A stretch of DNA of 64,000 bases from Bacillota bacterium (lineage in GTDB: Bacteria > Bacteroidota > Bacteroidia > Bacteroidales > Bacteroidaceae). The stretch is from NCBI GenBank assembly GCA_023664625.1, contig JAMPFD010000008.1:1-64000 (forward strand). Reading direction: 5' to 3'. Below are positions 1 through 7,074 of this stretch, one piece after another (positions within the stretch are counted from its first letter, which is position 1; the number at the start of each line of letters is the position of its first letter). The translations under genes and the position numbers were made by a program. Below the pieces are notes generated by a model that saw only the letters and a program-made list of their open reading frames with translations, ran no database searches and was not told where the DNA came from.

Positions 1-22
1 CAATCTCTTTTTGATTACATTG

Positions 23-30
23 CAAAGGTA
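23..30 (-). promoter_or_regulatory. -7 promoter box for a leftward gene outside the window
   Basis: The minus strand reads TACCTTTG, an exact match to the Bacteroidetes -7 consensus TAnnTTTG. It points left, so the gene it drives would begin beyond the window edge. No good -33 box was identified. Confidence 0.45.
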
Positions 31-86
31 CTAAAAATATTTGAAATACGCAAATCTTTTTCAAATTATTTTCATTGAAAAGGCAC

Positions 87-126
87 AAAAAAAGAGACTG
101 CCTGATTTTGATTGTCAGTCAGTCTC
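87..126 (-). terminator. terminator of the leftward DUF5053 gene
   Basis: Read on the minus strand, GAGACTG (126-120) pairs with CAGTCTC (100-94), with four further pairs inside, and is followed by seven U (93-87). It lies about 80 bases past the stop of the 90-aa gene. The stretch 127-206 between stop and hairpin holds no recognisable gene. Confidence 0.6.
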
Positions 127-206
127 ATGATGCTCTGACGGCCCGGCAGAGACTTGGGGGGGACGGTACAATTAATAAAACCGAGACCGTTATGTTAAAC
201 AAAACA

Positions 207-479
207 TTACTGTTTCTTTATATTTTCAGCTGCCTTGCGGATACGGTTGGCCAAGTCGTTGAGTGCACAGTAAAGTTTCTCTGCCTCGTCAGGGGTAAAG
301 CCACCGACACCGCCATTGCCGTCAATTCCGTACATCTTATGCTGGAACCACGCAACGGACTTGCTGAAATAAGTCCTGTTAAGCTCTCTCCATGATATTG
401 CGAGATAAATGTCGCGCATACGTGCCTTCATATCGCAAATACGTTCTTCTTTTTTGTCTTTTATTATCGAAATCTCCAT
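207..479 (-). CDS. DUF5053-like small phage protein
   Basis: A 90-aa soluble, charged protein. The core 'DIYLAISWRELNRTYF...KSVAWFQHKMYGIDGNG' resembles DUF5053, a family of unknown function found in Bacteroidetes prophages; the assignment is from recollection of the family pattern. The central helix-rich part has a W-x-H-K-x-Y-G-I-D-G-N-G turn followed by 'FTPDEAEKLYCALNDLANRIRKAA'. It lies on the strand opposite to the late operon, 70 bases downstream of the 49-aa gene, so both are probably transcribed together leftward from the box at 723-730. A terminator follows at 87-126. The function is unknown and a regulatory role is only a guess. Confidence 0.6.
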   Translation of the reverse strand: MEISIIKDKKEERICDMKARMRDIYLAISWRELNRTYFSKSVAWFQHKMYGIDGNGGVGGFTPDEAEKLYCALNDLANRIRKAAENIKKQ

Positions 480-509
480 GTTGATTTATTTTATTTGTTA
501 GTATTGTTG

Positions 510-545
510 ACAGCTTCCCCTCCCTTCTGAAGAGGAGCTGTTTTT
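510..545 (+). terminator. hairpin with U-tract between two leftward small genes
   Basis: ACAGCT (510-515) pairs with AGCTGT (536-541), and CCTC (519-522) with GAGG (532-535), with a small bulge; five T follow at 541-545. The U-tract is on the plus strand, opposite to the flanking genes, so it would stop antisense transcription. On the minus strand it is only a stem-loop between two co-oriented genes. Confidence 0.35.
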
Positions 546-549
546 AGTG

Positions 550-699
550 TTAAGGCATGTCTGTAAGTCTGTCGAAGATGTCTTGTGCATAATCGAGCAA
601 CTCAGGATAGCCGTCTGGATAACTTTTGCGATAATTTCTTATCGCCATAAGAAGTTCTTCTTCTTTTGAGGTGACCTCCATTTTAATTGTTTTGTTCAT
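550..699 (-). CDS. small leftward prophage protein, 49 aa
   Basis: An open frame reaches back to 882, but a strong -7 box (TACCTTTG, 730-723) lies inside it. Translation therefore most likely starts at the ATG at 699 (MNKTIKMEV) or the one at 681, not at the long hydrophobic upstream stretch. The resulting protein is 49 aa, acidic and helical: 'SKEEELLMAIRNYRKSYPDGYPELLDYAQDIFDRL'. I do not recognise a family. It sits at the divergent junction with the late operon, next to a pair of 16-bp direct repeats, so a small regulator is possible but not shown. Confidence 0.55.
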   Translation of the reverse strand: MNKTIKMEVTSKEEELLMAIRNYRKSYPDGYPELLDYAQDIFDRLTDMP

Positions 700-722
700 A
701 ATGCTTGTTTTATTTAACATTA

Positions 723-730
723 CAAAGGTA
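723..730 (-). promoter_or_regulatory. -7 box of leftward small-gene operon
   Basis: The minus strand reads TACCTTTG, a perfect TAnnTTTG box, 24 bases upstream of the ATG at 699. It overlaps the edge of the 16-bp direct repeat at 730-745, so a protein bound to the repeat would block it. Confidence 0.6.
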
Positions 731-775
731 CTATTTATTTTGATATTATGCAAATTTTCACTATTTATTTTGATA
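730..775. repeat. two 16-bp direct repeats in the divergent regulatory region (possible operators)
   Basis: ACTATTTATTTTGATA occurs at 730-745 and again, identically, at 760-775: a 30-bp period, close to three helical turns. The repeats lie between the leftward small genes and the rightward terminase operon, next to the leftward -7 box and about 50 bp upstream of the rightward one. This is typical of repressor sites, but no cognate regulator is visible in the window. Confidence 0.5.
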
Positions 776-825
776 GTAAAATACTTTTTTAACATTTCAG
801 AATACAAAAATAGATTATGTTTTTG

Positions 826-833
826 TAACTTTG
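826..833 (+). promoter_or_regulatory. -7 box of terminase operon
   Basis: TAACTTTG matches TAnnTTTG and would place the transcription start near 840, just upstream of the ATGs at 863 and 872. A clear -33 element is lacking. It supports trimming the long hydrophobic N-terminal extension of the open frame. Confidence 0.5.
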
Positions 834-862
834 AGAAATTGAACAAAAATGTTTTGAACAAA

Positions 863-1390
863 ATGAGCAAAATGCAGGACAAGAAACAACGTCAATCAAG
901 AACCGCACGGCTGGAGATTGTCGCAGAGATGTATCTGCGTCAGCACACTCACAGACAGATACAAGCGGAGGTCATGAGAAGGCTGAGGTTGGAGTCATAT
1001 TCGTTAGGAAGCGTTCACAACGACATCAAGTATATCCTTGCAGAGCTCCAGCGTGAACGCCTTGATAATATCGAAGAAGCCGTGCAGATGGAACTTGCAC
1101 GGATAGACACGGCGTGCAATGAACTGTGGGTACAGTGGGCGAAATCTAAGGCTAAGGGTGCGGGAAATGTGACTTATATCTCCGAGATACGTCAGCAATT
1201 GCAGGAGCGGCGTAAGCTGCTGGGGCTGTACTCACCCGAGAAATCAGAAGTGACAGCAACGACAAAGGTGAACGCCCGCTTTGATGCTTCCGCAATCCCT
1301 GACGACCTGTTGTTTGCTGTTGCGGACAAGTTACAGGAGGACGAGCACCGCAGAGTGATGGCGGAGAAAGGCGAGGCATACGAAGAATGA
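863..1390 (+). CDS. putative phage terminase small subunit
   Basis: The frame is open from 671, but the first 64 codons are AT-rich, hydrophobic and overlap the promoter, so I start at the ATG at 863 (or 872), giving about 175 aa. The N-terminal part, 'RTARLEIVAEMYLRQHTHRQIQAEV' then 'LGSVHNDIKYILAELQ', has the look of a helix-turn-helix fold, and a helical middle plus a charged C-terminus follow. This is the layout of terminase small subunits, which recognise the packaging site and load the large subunit. It overlaps the start of the large-subunit gene by 4 bases (ATGA), implying translational coupling. The call rests on position and domain layout rather than a specific family match. Confidence 0.65.
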   Translation: MSKMQDKKQRQSRTARLEIVAEMYLRQHTHRQIQAEVMRRLRLESYSLGSVHNDIKYILAELQRERLDNIEEAVQMELARIDTACNELWVQWAKSKAKGAGNVTYISEIRQQLQERRKLLGLYSPEKSEVTATTKVNARFDASAIPDDLLFAVADKLQEDEHRRVMAEKGEAYEE

Positions 1391-2934
1391 ACAGCGTTGT
1401 TGCCACATACGAGGAACTGAGAAGCCATACTGGCAAGATAGCACGGCAGGCAGCCCGTAAGCGTCTTGTCAACTTCGCCCGGTACATGCAACCCGATTTG
1501 GAGTTACAACCCTTTCATCTTGTATATTACACTGTGCTTGACATGTTCGCCCATGGGAAAATACGCAAGCTGATAGTCCAGCAACCTCCACAGCACGGAA
1601 AATCGGAAGGCTCAAGCCGTAAGCTGCCGGCGTTCATGGAGGGATTGAATCCTGACACGAAGATATGCATCGGCTCATACGCCGCCACCATAGCGAGGGA
1701 CTTTAATAGAGACGTGCAGCGTATTATTGACACCCCTGAATACAGGGAATTGTTTCCTGATACATACCTCAACGGCTCGAACGTAGTGACGAAGACTCAC
1801 TCGTACCTGCACAATTCTGATGTTGTGGAGATGGTGGGGCACCGTGGCTCTCTGCGTGTTGTCGGTCGTGGCGGCTCTCTGACCTCCAAGACTGTTGACG
1901 TGTCAATCCTTGATGACGTGTACAAGGACTATGCGGAAGGGAACAGCCCGATAGTGCGTGAAGCTGCGTGGAAATGGTACACCACCGTTGTCCGTACGCG
2001 CCTGCACAACAATTCACAGGAACTGATAGTCTTCACGCGTTGGCATGATGACGACCTCATAGGTCGTATTGAAAAGTCCGGAGAGACGGTCATAGATGCC
2101 AAGTGCTGGGCAGACTTCGACAATGTGCCTCCTGGTGCATGGGTTCGCCTTAACTTCGAGGCACTGAAGACGGGGGAGCCAACAGAACTTGACCCACGCC
2201 CCGCAGGTGCTGCGTTATGGGAGCGTAGACACAGCAGGCAGAAGCTTGAGGGACAGAGAGCACTTGATCCCGTACAGTTCAATTGTCTGTATCAGGGTAA
2301 CCCCGGAAGTGCGGAGGGAAGACTGTACCAGCCGTTCAAGACGTGGACAGAAAAAAGCGAATGGGGACAGTATATCCGGACAGGGTGTTACGTTGACGTT
2401 GCGGAGCAGGGAACAGACTACCTATGTGCTATCACATACGATATTTACAAGTCGGATAATCAGATGTGGAATGAACAGAAAAAGAGGTGGGAGCCGCTCA
2501 TCTACGCCCTCGTAACAGACATGGAGATGACAGATGAGAGTACAGAGGTGACAACAGTCACCGTGCCGGCTCTTATTAACCGTAATGGCGTGCAGAAAGT
2601 ATGGGTGGAGAGTAATAATGGAGGGTCGCAATTCGAGAAGACAATCAGCAGGAAGATACGGGCACTTACAGCACCGTTTCACCAGTCTGGAAATAAGGAA
2701 AGCCGCATTCTGACAGCATCCGCAATGGTTAATCAGCAGATAATATTTCCGTTCGGCTGGGAATCCCGCTACCCCGTGGTATATGAGCACCTGACGAAGT
2801 TCTTGCGCAACTTCTCCGCAAACGCTCATGACGACCCTGAGGATGTCCTTACAGGAATATATGAGAAGGAACTTGCTGACGGGAATACCTTACCATACAG
2901 CCACCAGAACCGAGGCGTGAAGCGCCGGAATTAG
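1387..2934 (+). CDS. terL: phage terminase large subunit
   Basis: A 515-aa DNA-packaging motor: an ATPase that translocates DNA into the procapsid, and a nuclease that cuts the concatemer. A Walker A-type loop QPPQHGKS lies at residues 66-73, a Walker B-like 'VSILDD' at 172-177 and the coupling-type stretch 'LIVFTRWHDDDL' near 213-224. The C-terminal RNase H-like nuclease starts at 'GCYVDVAEQGTD' (Asp337) with a second acidic strand 'VWVESNNGG' (Glu408). The length is normal for the family. The gene follows the small subunit with a 4-base overlap and ends just before a terminator, so the terminase genes form their own transcription unit. Confidence 0.93.
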   Translation: MNSVVATYEELRSHTGKIARQAARKRLVNFARYMQPDLELQPFHLVYYTVLDMFAHGKIRKLIVQQPPQHGKSEGSSRKLPAFMEGLNPDTKICIGSYAATIARDFNRDVQRIIDTPEYRELFPDTYLNGSNVVTKTHSYLHNSDVVEMVGHRGSLRVVGRGGSLTSKTVDVSILDDVYKDYAEGNSPIVREAAWKWYTTVVRTRLHNNSQELIVFTRWHDDDLIGRIEKSGETVIDAKCWADFDNVPPGAWVRLNFEALKTGEPTELDPRPAGAALWERRHSRQKLEGQRALDPVQFNCLYQGNPGSAEGRLYQPFKTWTEKSEWGQYIRTGCYVDVAEQGTDYLCAITYDIYKSDNQMWNEQKKRWEPLIYALVTDMEMTDESTEVTTVTVPALINRNGVQKVWVESNNGGSQFEKTISRKIRALTAPFHQSGNKESRILTASAMVNQQIIFPFGWESRYPVVYEHLTKFLRNFSANAHDDPEDVLTGIYEKELADGNTLPYSHQNRGVKRRN

Positions 2935-2969
2935 GCGGAGGAATATTAATTCCCCGCTTATATTTTTTT
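2935..2969 (+). terminator. Rho-independent terminator after terminase genes
   Basis: GCGG-A-GGAAT (2935-2944) pairs with ATTCC-CCGC (2949-2957) with a one-base bulge and a 4-base loop, followed by a T-rich tract (2958-2969). It begins directly after the terL stop codon. Confidence 0.75.
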
Positions 2970-2978
2970 GCATTTGCA

Positions 2979-3009
2979 TTTGTTTTACTTTAATTTTTAT
3001 CTATCTTTG
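2979..3009 (+). promoter_or_regulatory. promoter of the structural-gene operon
   Basis: TTTG (2979-2982) and TATCTTTG (3002-3009) are separated by 19 bases, a textbook Bacteroidetes -33/-7 pair. With the terminator just upstream, it marks a fresh transcription start for the 215-aa protein and probably the portal-to-capsid genes. Confidence 0.75.
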
Positions 3010-3020
3010 TACTGCTTAAT

Positions 3021-3060
3021 GGCAGAGGGTTAGCCGTTGCACACATAATTGATGTTTAAC
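3021..3060 (+). promoter_or_regulatory. 5' leader element shared with the capsid gene
   Basis: The leader has GGCAGAGGGTTAGCC followed by CACATAA and GTTTAAC. A closely similar string occurs before the major capsid gene at 7026-7059. GGC/GCC can close a small hairpin. Recurrence in front of two structural genes suggests a leader for strong or timed expression; this is inferred from the repeat only. Confidence 0.45.
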
Positions 3061-3083
3061 TTTTTTATATTTTCCGATTACTT

Positions 3084-3731
3084 ATGATTACATGCAAATG
3101 CCCGGCGGCCGCATCCCTCAATAATATACCTGCCGTTAAGTGCGGCGAATCATTCGGGCAGATTCAGAAGGTCGCATTCCAGCGACTTACAAATGACACA
3201 GGCGTTAAGAACTCGTTCACAACAGCGAAGAAGATAGAGCTTCTTGCGTCATGGACTCCTCTTCTCAGTGCCGCAGATTCAACAAAGATTGTAGTATCCC
3301 CTTATATTCAAGCTCCGACAAACGAGGCAGGTGCCGCACGCACATTCGGTGGTGGTAATGAGACATTGGGCGGTGTTGAGGATATTATAGGACGTGAGCC
3401 GTCAACCTTCACAGGAGCATTGCGCAAGATGCCTCAGAGCGTTATTAAGGCGATGAAGCAGTTGCAGTGCGAAAGCTGGGGAGACAACCTCGGTGTATAT
3501 CTCTTCGATGAGAACGGGGCTATTGAGGCAATCCAGGATGAGAACGCACCGGGAACATATTACCCGATACCTATCCGCTCACTCTTTATTGGCGACAAAG
3601 CACACGGCGGACTTGAAGCACCGGACAGCAACGCTATTCAGTGGTCATTCCTCCCGAATTACTCCGATGACCTTGTGATAATCACTCCTGAGTTCAACCC
3701 ACTCACAGAACTTGTACCGCCAACTGAATGA
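3084..3731 (+). CDS. phage structural protein, possibly the major tail-tube protein
   Basis: A 215-aa protein I cannot place in a named family. It is rich in beta-prone stretches, with a Gly-rich turn 'FGGGNETLGGVED' and a C-terminal part 'SNAIQWSFLPNYSDDLVIITPEF' that looks like a tube- or capsid-type beta fold. It has its own promoter, is preceded by a terminator and has a leader resembling that of the major capsid gene, all signs of an abundant virion component. No other candidate for a tail-tube subunit lies in the usual place between tail completion and the tape measure, so major tail protein is my best inference; a decoration protein is the alternative. The next gene overlaps its stop by 4 bases. 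Confidence 0.5.
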   Translation: MITCKCPAAASLNNIPAVKCGESFGQIQKVAFQRLTNDTGVKNSFTTAKKIELLASWTPLLSAADSTKIVVSPYIQAPTNEAGAARTFGGGNETLGGVEDIIGREPSTFTGALRKMPQSVIKAMKQLQCESWGDNLGVYLFDENGAIEAIQDENAPGTYYPIPIRSLFIGDKAHGGLEAPDSNAIQWSFLPNYSDDLVIITPEFNPLTELVPPTE

Positions 3732-3937
3732 ACGGCAAAGTAACACGTGTAACGCTCAGATGCAATGCACTGGGCGTTACAGAAGAATTCGAGATTACTC
3801 ATGCCGAGCGCATACTGAATATGCGGAATAATGGCGGATGGGTATTGGAAGACAGTAATTATATATTCAAGAATGGGGCTCTCATTAGAGGATATAAGAA
3901 GACAGCTGACAGAGAATCCGAAGCGCAGAACGATTAA
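3728..3937 (+). CDS. small phage protein of unknown function
   Basis: A 69-aa protein starting in a 4-base ATGA overlap with the preceding gene. The sequence 'VTRVTLRCNALGVTEEFEITHAERILNM...GWVLEDSNYIFKNG' suggests a small beta-strand fold; the pattern of a short basic strand, 'HAERIL' and 'GW-L' recurs in small phage proteins next to capsid genes. No catalytic motif is visible. Its last 64 bases overlap the chosen start of the portal gene in another frame, which ties the two by translational coupling. Confidence 0.6.
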   Translation: MNGKVTRVTLRCNALGVTEEFEITHAERILNMRNNGGWVLEDSNYIFKNGALIRGYKKTADRESEAQND

Positions 3938-5594
3938 CCGTGCGATTCTACATCAGAACCGCATACGCTTCCATGCGCAGACAGAAATCACACCGCATAT
4001 ATGTCAGCCCACGAGCGATTTTCTTGCGTTCGTGAGTAATCTTATACCCTCTGACAAGTTCAAGATATTCAAGACCTTATTCCGTTTTCCTGTCAAGACC
4101 AACGAGGTGACAGCAATATGTTTTGACAAGCTTGCCCGTATCTTCGACGGGCGGAATCCGGCATTCAATTATCAGTTCATGAGCACAGAACAGCGTGACG
4201 ACTGGGAATATTATCGTCAGGATGTTCTTAATGAGCCGGAGATATGGAGCACCAAGGGGTGGGAGTACTTCAAGACGGAAATCAACAGTGTCCTTATTGT
4301 TGACCTTCCGCAAGAACAGGGGGATGACAGATACCCCCGCCCTTACTTCTATTGGCTTCCAATATCGCAGGTTATAGGGTTCGACGCTGACAGTATCACG
4401 GGCCTTATGCGGTGGATAATATTCAGACAGCCGGACAAGCGTATTGCCGTGATAGACGATGAGCGTTACAGAGTATTCCGTGAAGAAGCCGGAGGTATAG
4501 GCGAGCTGCTTGTGGAAGCTCCGCACAGGCTGGGATACTGCCCCGCACGCTTCTTTTGGAATGAGGCACTGAATCTGAATGAGCCAGATGTCAAGATGTC
4601 GCCACTCACCAAGGAGCTTGAAAGCCTTGACTGGTTCCTGTTCTATCATCTGTCCAAGCGTCACCTTGACCTATATGGAGCATATCCGATATATTCAGGG
4701 TATGAGCAGAGTTGCGACTTTACCAACAGCGAGAACGGTGACTACTGTGACGGCGGATTCCTGAAGGATAAGCAGGGGACTTACCGATTTGATGCCGCAG
4801 GCTTGTTGATGAGATGTCCGAAGTGTGGAGACAAGCGCATTGCCGGTGTGGGCTCATTCGTTGAAGTTCCAATCCCGGGAGAGAATCAGCCTGACTTGCG
4901 TAATCCTGTCCAGATGCTCACGGTTGACCGCAACAGCCTTGACTACAATGTAGCGGAGGAAGAGCGGTTGCGTAATGACATCATCACCGCAGTTGTCGGG
5001 ACGAATGAGGAGGTGACAACCCGTGAAGCCCTGAACGAGCAACAGATAAAGGCTAACTTCGAGTCTCAGAGTACAATCCTTAACCGTGTCAAGCGTGGCT
5101 TCGAGGAGGCTCAGCAGTTCGTGGATGAGACAATATGCAGGCTGCGTTACGGCAATATGTTTATCTCAGCAAAGGTAAATCTCGGCACAGACTTCTATGT
5201 GTACGATGTCGCAGAACTCCGTGAGCGGTTCAAGACCGCTAAGGAGAGTGGAGCAAGTGAGGCTGAGCTTGACGCATTGCAGAATCAGATTATTGAGACG
5301 GAATACCGCAACAATCCGACACAATTGCAGCGTATGTTGATTCTCGGTGAACTGGAGCCGTACAGACATCTGACACGGGCGGAGGTGCTGGAGCTGTACG
5401 ACAAGGGTATTGTGTCTGACACAGACCTGAGAATAAAGTTGAATTTTAGTAATTTCGTCCGCAGGTTCGAGCGTGAGAGCACCAACATCCTTGAGTTCGG
5501 CACACAGATACCATTTCAGCGGAAAGTTGATATTATTAACAGACGATTCGCCGAATATGCAAGCGAATCACTAACCAATAATGACAAGTTATGA
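3873..5594 (+). CDS. phage portal protein with a four-cysteine zinc-ribbon-like insertion
   Basis: A protein of about 573 aa. The open frame reaches back to 3831, but I start at 3873 (MGLSLEDIRRQL), where the portal-like sequence begins. It matches the portal pattern of Bacteroidetes siphophages as I recall it: an N-terminal 'AILHQNRIRFHAQT', a clip/stem region with 'RPYFYWLPISQVIGFD', and a C-terminal helix region rich in Q/E ('REALNEQQIKANFESQS'). The portal forms the dodecameric ring at one capsid vertex through which DNA is pumped. Unusually, Cys281, Cys292, Cys315 and Cys318 (the last two as CPKCG) resemble a zinc ribbon inserted in the middle. The gene follows the terminase and precedes scaffold and capsid, as expected. 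Confidence 0.8.
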   Translation: MGLSLEDIRRQLTENPKRRTINRAILHQNRIRFHAQTEITPHICQPTSDFLAFVSNLIPSDKFKIFKTLFRFPVKTNEVTAICFDKLARIFDGRNPAFNYQFMSTEQRDDWEYYRQDVLNEPEIWSTKGWEYFKTEINSVLIVDLPQEQGDDRYPRPYFYWLPISQVIGFDADSITGLMRWIIFRQPDKRIAVIDDERYRVFREEAGGIGELLVEAPHRLGYCPARFFWNEALNLNEPDVKMSPLTKELESLDWFLFYHLSKRHLDLYGAYPIYSGYEQSCDFTNSENGDYCDGGFLKDKQGTYRFDAAGLLMRCPKCGDKRIAGVGSFVEVPIPGENQPDLRNPVQMLTVDRNSLDYNVAEEERLRNDIITAVVGTNEEVTTREALNEQQIKANFESQSTILNRVKRGFEEAQQFVDETICRLRYGNMFISAKVNLGTDFYVYDVAELRERFKTAKESGASEAELDALQNQIIETEYRNNPTQLQRMLILGELEPYRHLTRAEVLELYDKGIVSDTDLRIKLNFSNFVRRFERESTNILEFGTQIPFQRKVDIINRRFAEYASESLTNNDKL

Positions 5595-6034
5595 TAGTTA
5601 AGACAGAAGACGGCAGACAGAAGGATGTTCCTGTTGCTGAGGTTACACCAGAGAATTACATCGTACCAGAGAACGAGAAAGGCTTATATCACTGTATAGT
5701 GGAGGTGCGCAAGTTTGACACGGAGACAGGAAAACGCCTGTCAGTACCACGCTTGCAGAAGTTCGGCAAGAAGGTATTCGAGATCAACATTGCCGACAAC
5801 TTGCATAGGCAAGGCTACACGGTGACAATTCTTCACAACCCGAATGACAGTCTTCGTGAGAAAGAGGAGCAGGAACAGAAGTTACTCGCTAAGCAATTGG
5901 CGGAGCAGGAGAAACAGCGTCAGGCGGAAATAGATGAGGCAGTAGCGAAGGCACTTGCCGAGCATGGCATAACGCTTGACGATTCCAATAGTGCAGGAGC
6001 AGAAGCAGAGCCAAAAGCGAAGGCGAAGAAATAA
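5591..6034 (+). CDS. phage protein with Lys/Glu/Ala-rich coiled-coil tail
   Basis: A 147-aa protein starting in a 4-base overlap with the portal stop. The first 90 residues are mixed beta-type sequence ('LYHCIVEVRKFDTETGKRLSVPRLQKFGKKVFE'). The rest is a charged helix, 'EKEEQEQKLLAKQLAEQEKQRQ', ending in an Ala/Lys tail 'EAEPKAKAKK'. Its place between portal and scaffold suggests a head-assembly role. I recognise no family, and a head-morphogenesis accessory is only an inference from position. Confidence 0.6.
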   Translation: MIVKTEDGRQKDVPVAEVTPENYIVPENEKGLYHCIVEVRKFDTETGKRLSVPRLQKFGKKVFEINIADNLHRQGYTVTILHNPNDSLREKEEQEQKLLAKQLAEQEKQRQAEIDEAVAKALAEHGITLDDSNSAGAEAEPKAKAKK

Positions 6035-6059
6035 TTATTAACCAATTTTCAAAGGGAAA

Positions 6060-7007
6060 ATGGCATTAACGAAAGAAATACTGACAGCGAATGCTGTCTT
6101 GAATGGTTTGACAGAGGAACAGCTGAGTGCTATCATTACACTGTCAGTCAATGACGAGAACACAGTTATCGGCACACGCATCGGCGAGATATACCGTCAG
6201 ATGGATACAACCATCGAGAACGCAACAGGCGTGAAGCGTAACGGAGACGAGAAGACATATAACTTTCTTGCCCGAGCGTCACAAGTGCTGAGTGAGAAGG
6301 CAAGCTTAGCCGACAATCTCTCTAAGGAGGTGGCATCTTTGCAGAAGGAGAAGGCACGCCTTGAGAAGGTTATTGCAGACGGAAGCGGTGACACCGAGAC
6401 GAAGAAAGCACTTGCGCAGGCACAGAAAGACCTTACAGCAATCACCAAGCAGTATAACACCCTTAAAGGCGAGTATGACACGGCGAAGCAGAATCACACC
6501 AACGAGTTATTCGCTCTACGTGTTGAGGGAGAGTTGACTGCTGCAACCTCCGGCATAAAGTTCAAGCAGGACTTCCCGAAGAGCGTAACGGACGTTATCC
6601 TCAGTCAGGCGGTAGCCAAGATTAAGGCGATGAACCCTGAATATATAGATGACGGTAAGGGGGGAAAGGTACTTGCGTTCAAGGATGAGACTGGCGCAAT
6701 CATGCGCAACTCAGAGAACCAACTGAACCCGTATACCGCAGGCGAACTCCTTAGTCGTGAGTTGAAGGTGCTGGGCGTGCTTGAAGAGGGTCGCCGTCAG
6801 AACGGTGGAGGCACAGGTGCGCACACAGGCGGTAACGGTGGAGGGTCTTCGCTTGACGTGTCAGGCGCGAAGACACGCATTGAGGCGTATGATGCTATAG
6901 CGTCAAGCCTTATGGCGCAAGGCATGACAAAAGGCTCTTCTGAGTTCGACACAGCCATGCAGCAGGCATGGAAAGACAACAATGTGGCATCCCTTCCTGA
7001 GAAGTAA
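6060..7007 (+). CDS. capsid scaffold protein
   Basis: A 315-aa protein directly upstream of the major capsid gene, the usual position of the scaffold. Residues about 75-160 form a long coiled coil (many K/E/A/L heptads, 'SLQKEKARLEKVIA', 'QAQKDLTAITKQYNTL'). A globular segment follows ('FKQDFPKSVTDVILSQAVAKI'), then a Gly-rich linker 'GGGTGAHTGGNGGGSS' and a short C-terminal helical domain that could bind capsid subunits. This build fits GP20-like phage scaffolds. Scaffolds guide procapsid assembly and leave before or during packaging. No protease domain is visible here or next door. Confidence 0.7.
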   Translation: MALTKEILTANAVLNGLTEEQLSAIITLSVNDENTVIGTRIGEIYRQMDTTIENATGVKRNGDEKTYNFLARASQVLSEKASLADNLSKEVASLQKEKARLEKVIADGSGDTETKKALAQAQKDLTAITKQYNTLKGEYDTAKQNHTNELFALRVEGELTAATSGIKFKQDFPKSVTDVILSQAVAKIKAMNPEYIDDGKGGKVLAFKDETGAIMRNSENQLNPYTAGELLSRELKVLGVLEEGRRQNGGGTGAHTGGNGGGSSLDVSGAKTRIEAYDAIASSLMAQGMTKGSSEFDTAMQQAWKDNNVASLPEK

Positions 7008-7025
7008 TATAACGCAACAGTAACG

Positions 7026-7059
7026 GGCAGAGGTTTGGCCTGATTCACATAAATTTAAC
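7026..7059 (+). promoter_or_regulatory. leader element before capsid gene
   Basis: GGCAGAGGTTTGGCC followed by CACATAA and TTTAAC, closely matching the leader at 3021-3060, 16 bases before the capsid start codon. No -7/-33 promoter is evident here, so the element probably acts at the RNA level. Confidence 0.4.
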
Positions 7060-7074
7060 AAAAAGAAAAAAATC

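Noticed and set aside
671..862. Hydrophobic N-terminal extension of the terminase small subunit
   Set aside because: It overlaps the promoter box and operator-like repeats and is only AT-rich intergenic DNA in translation.
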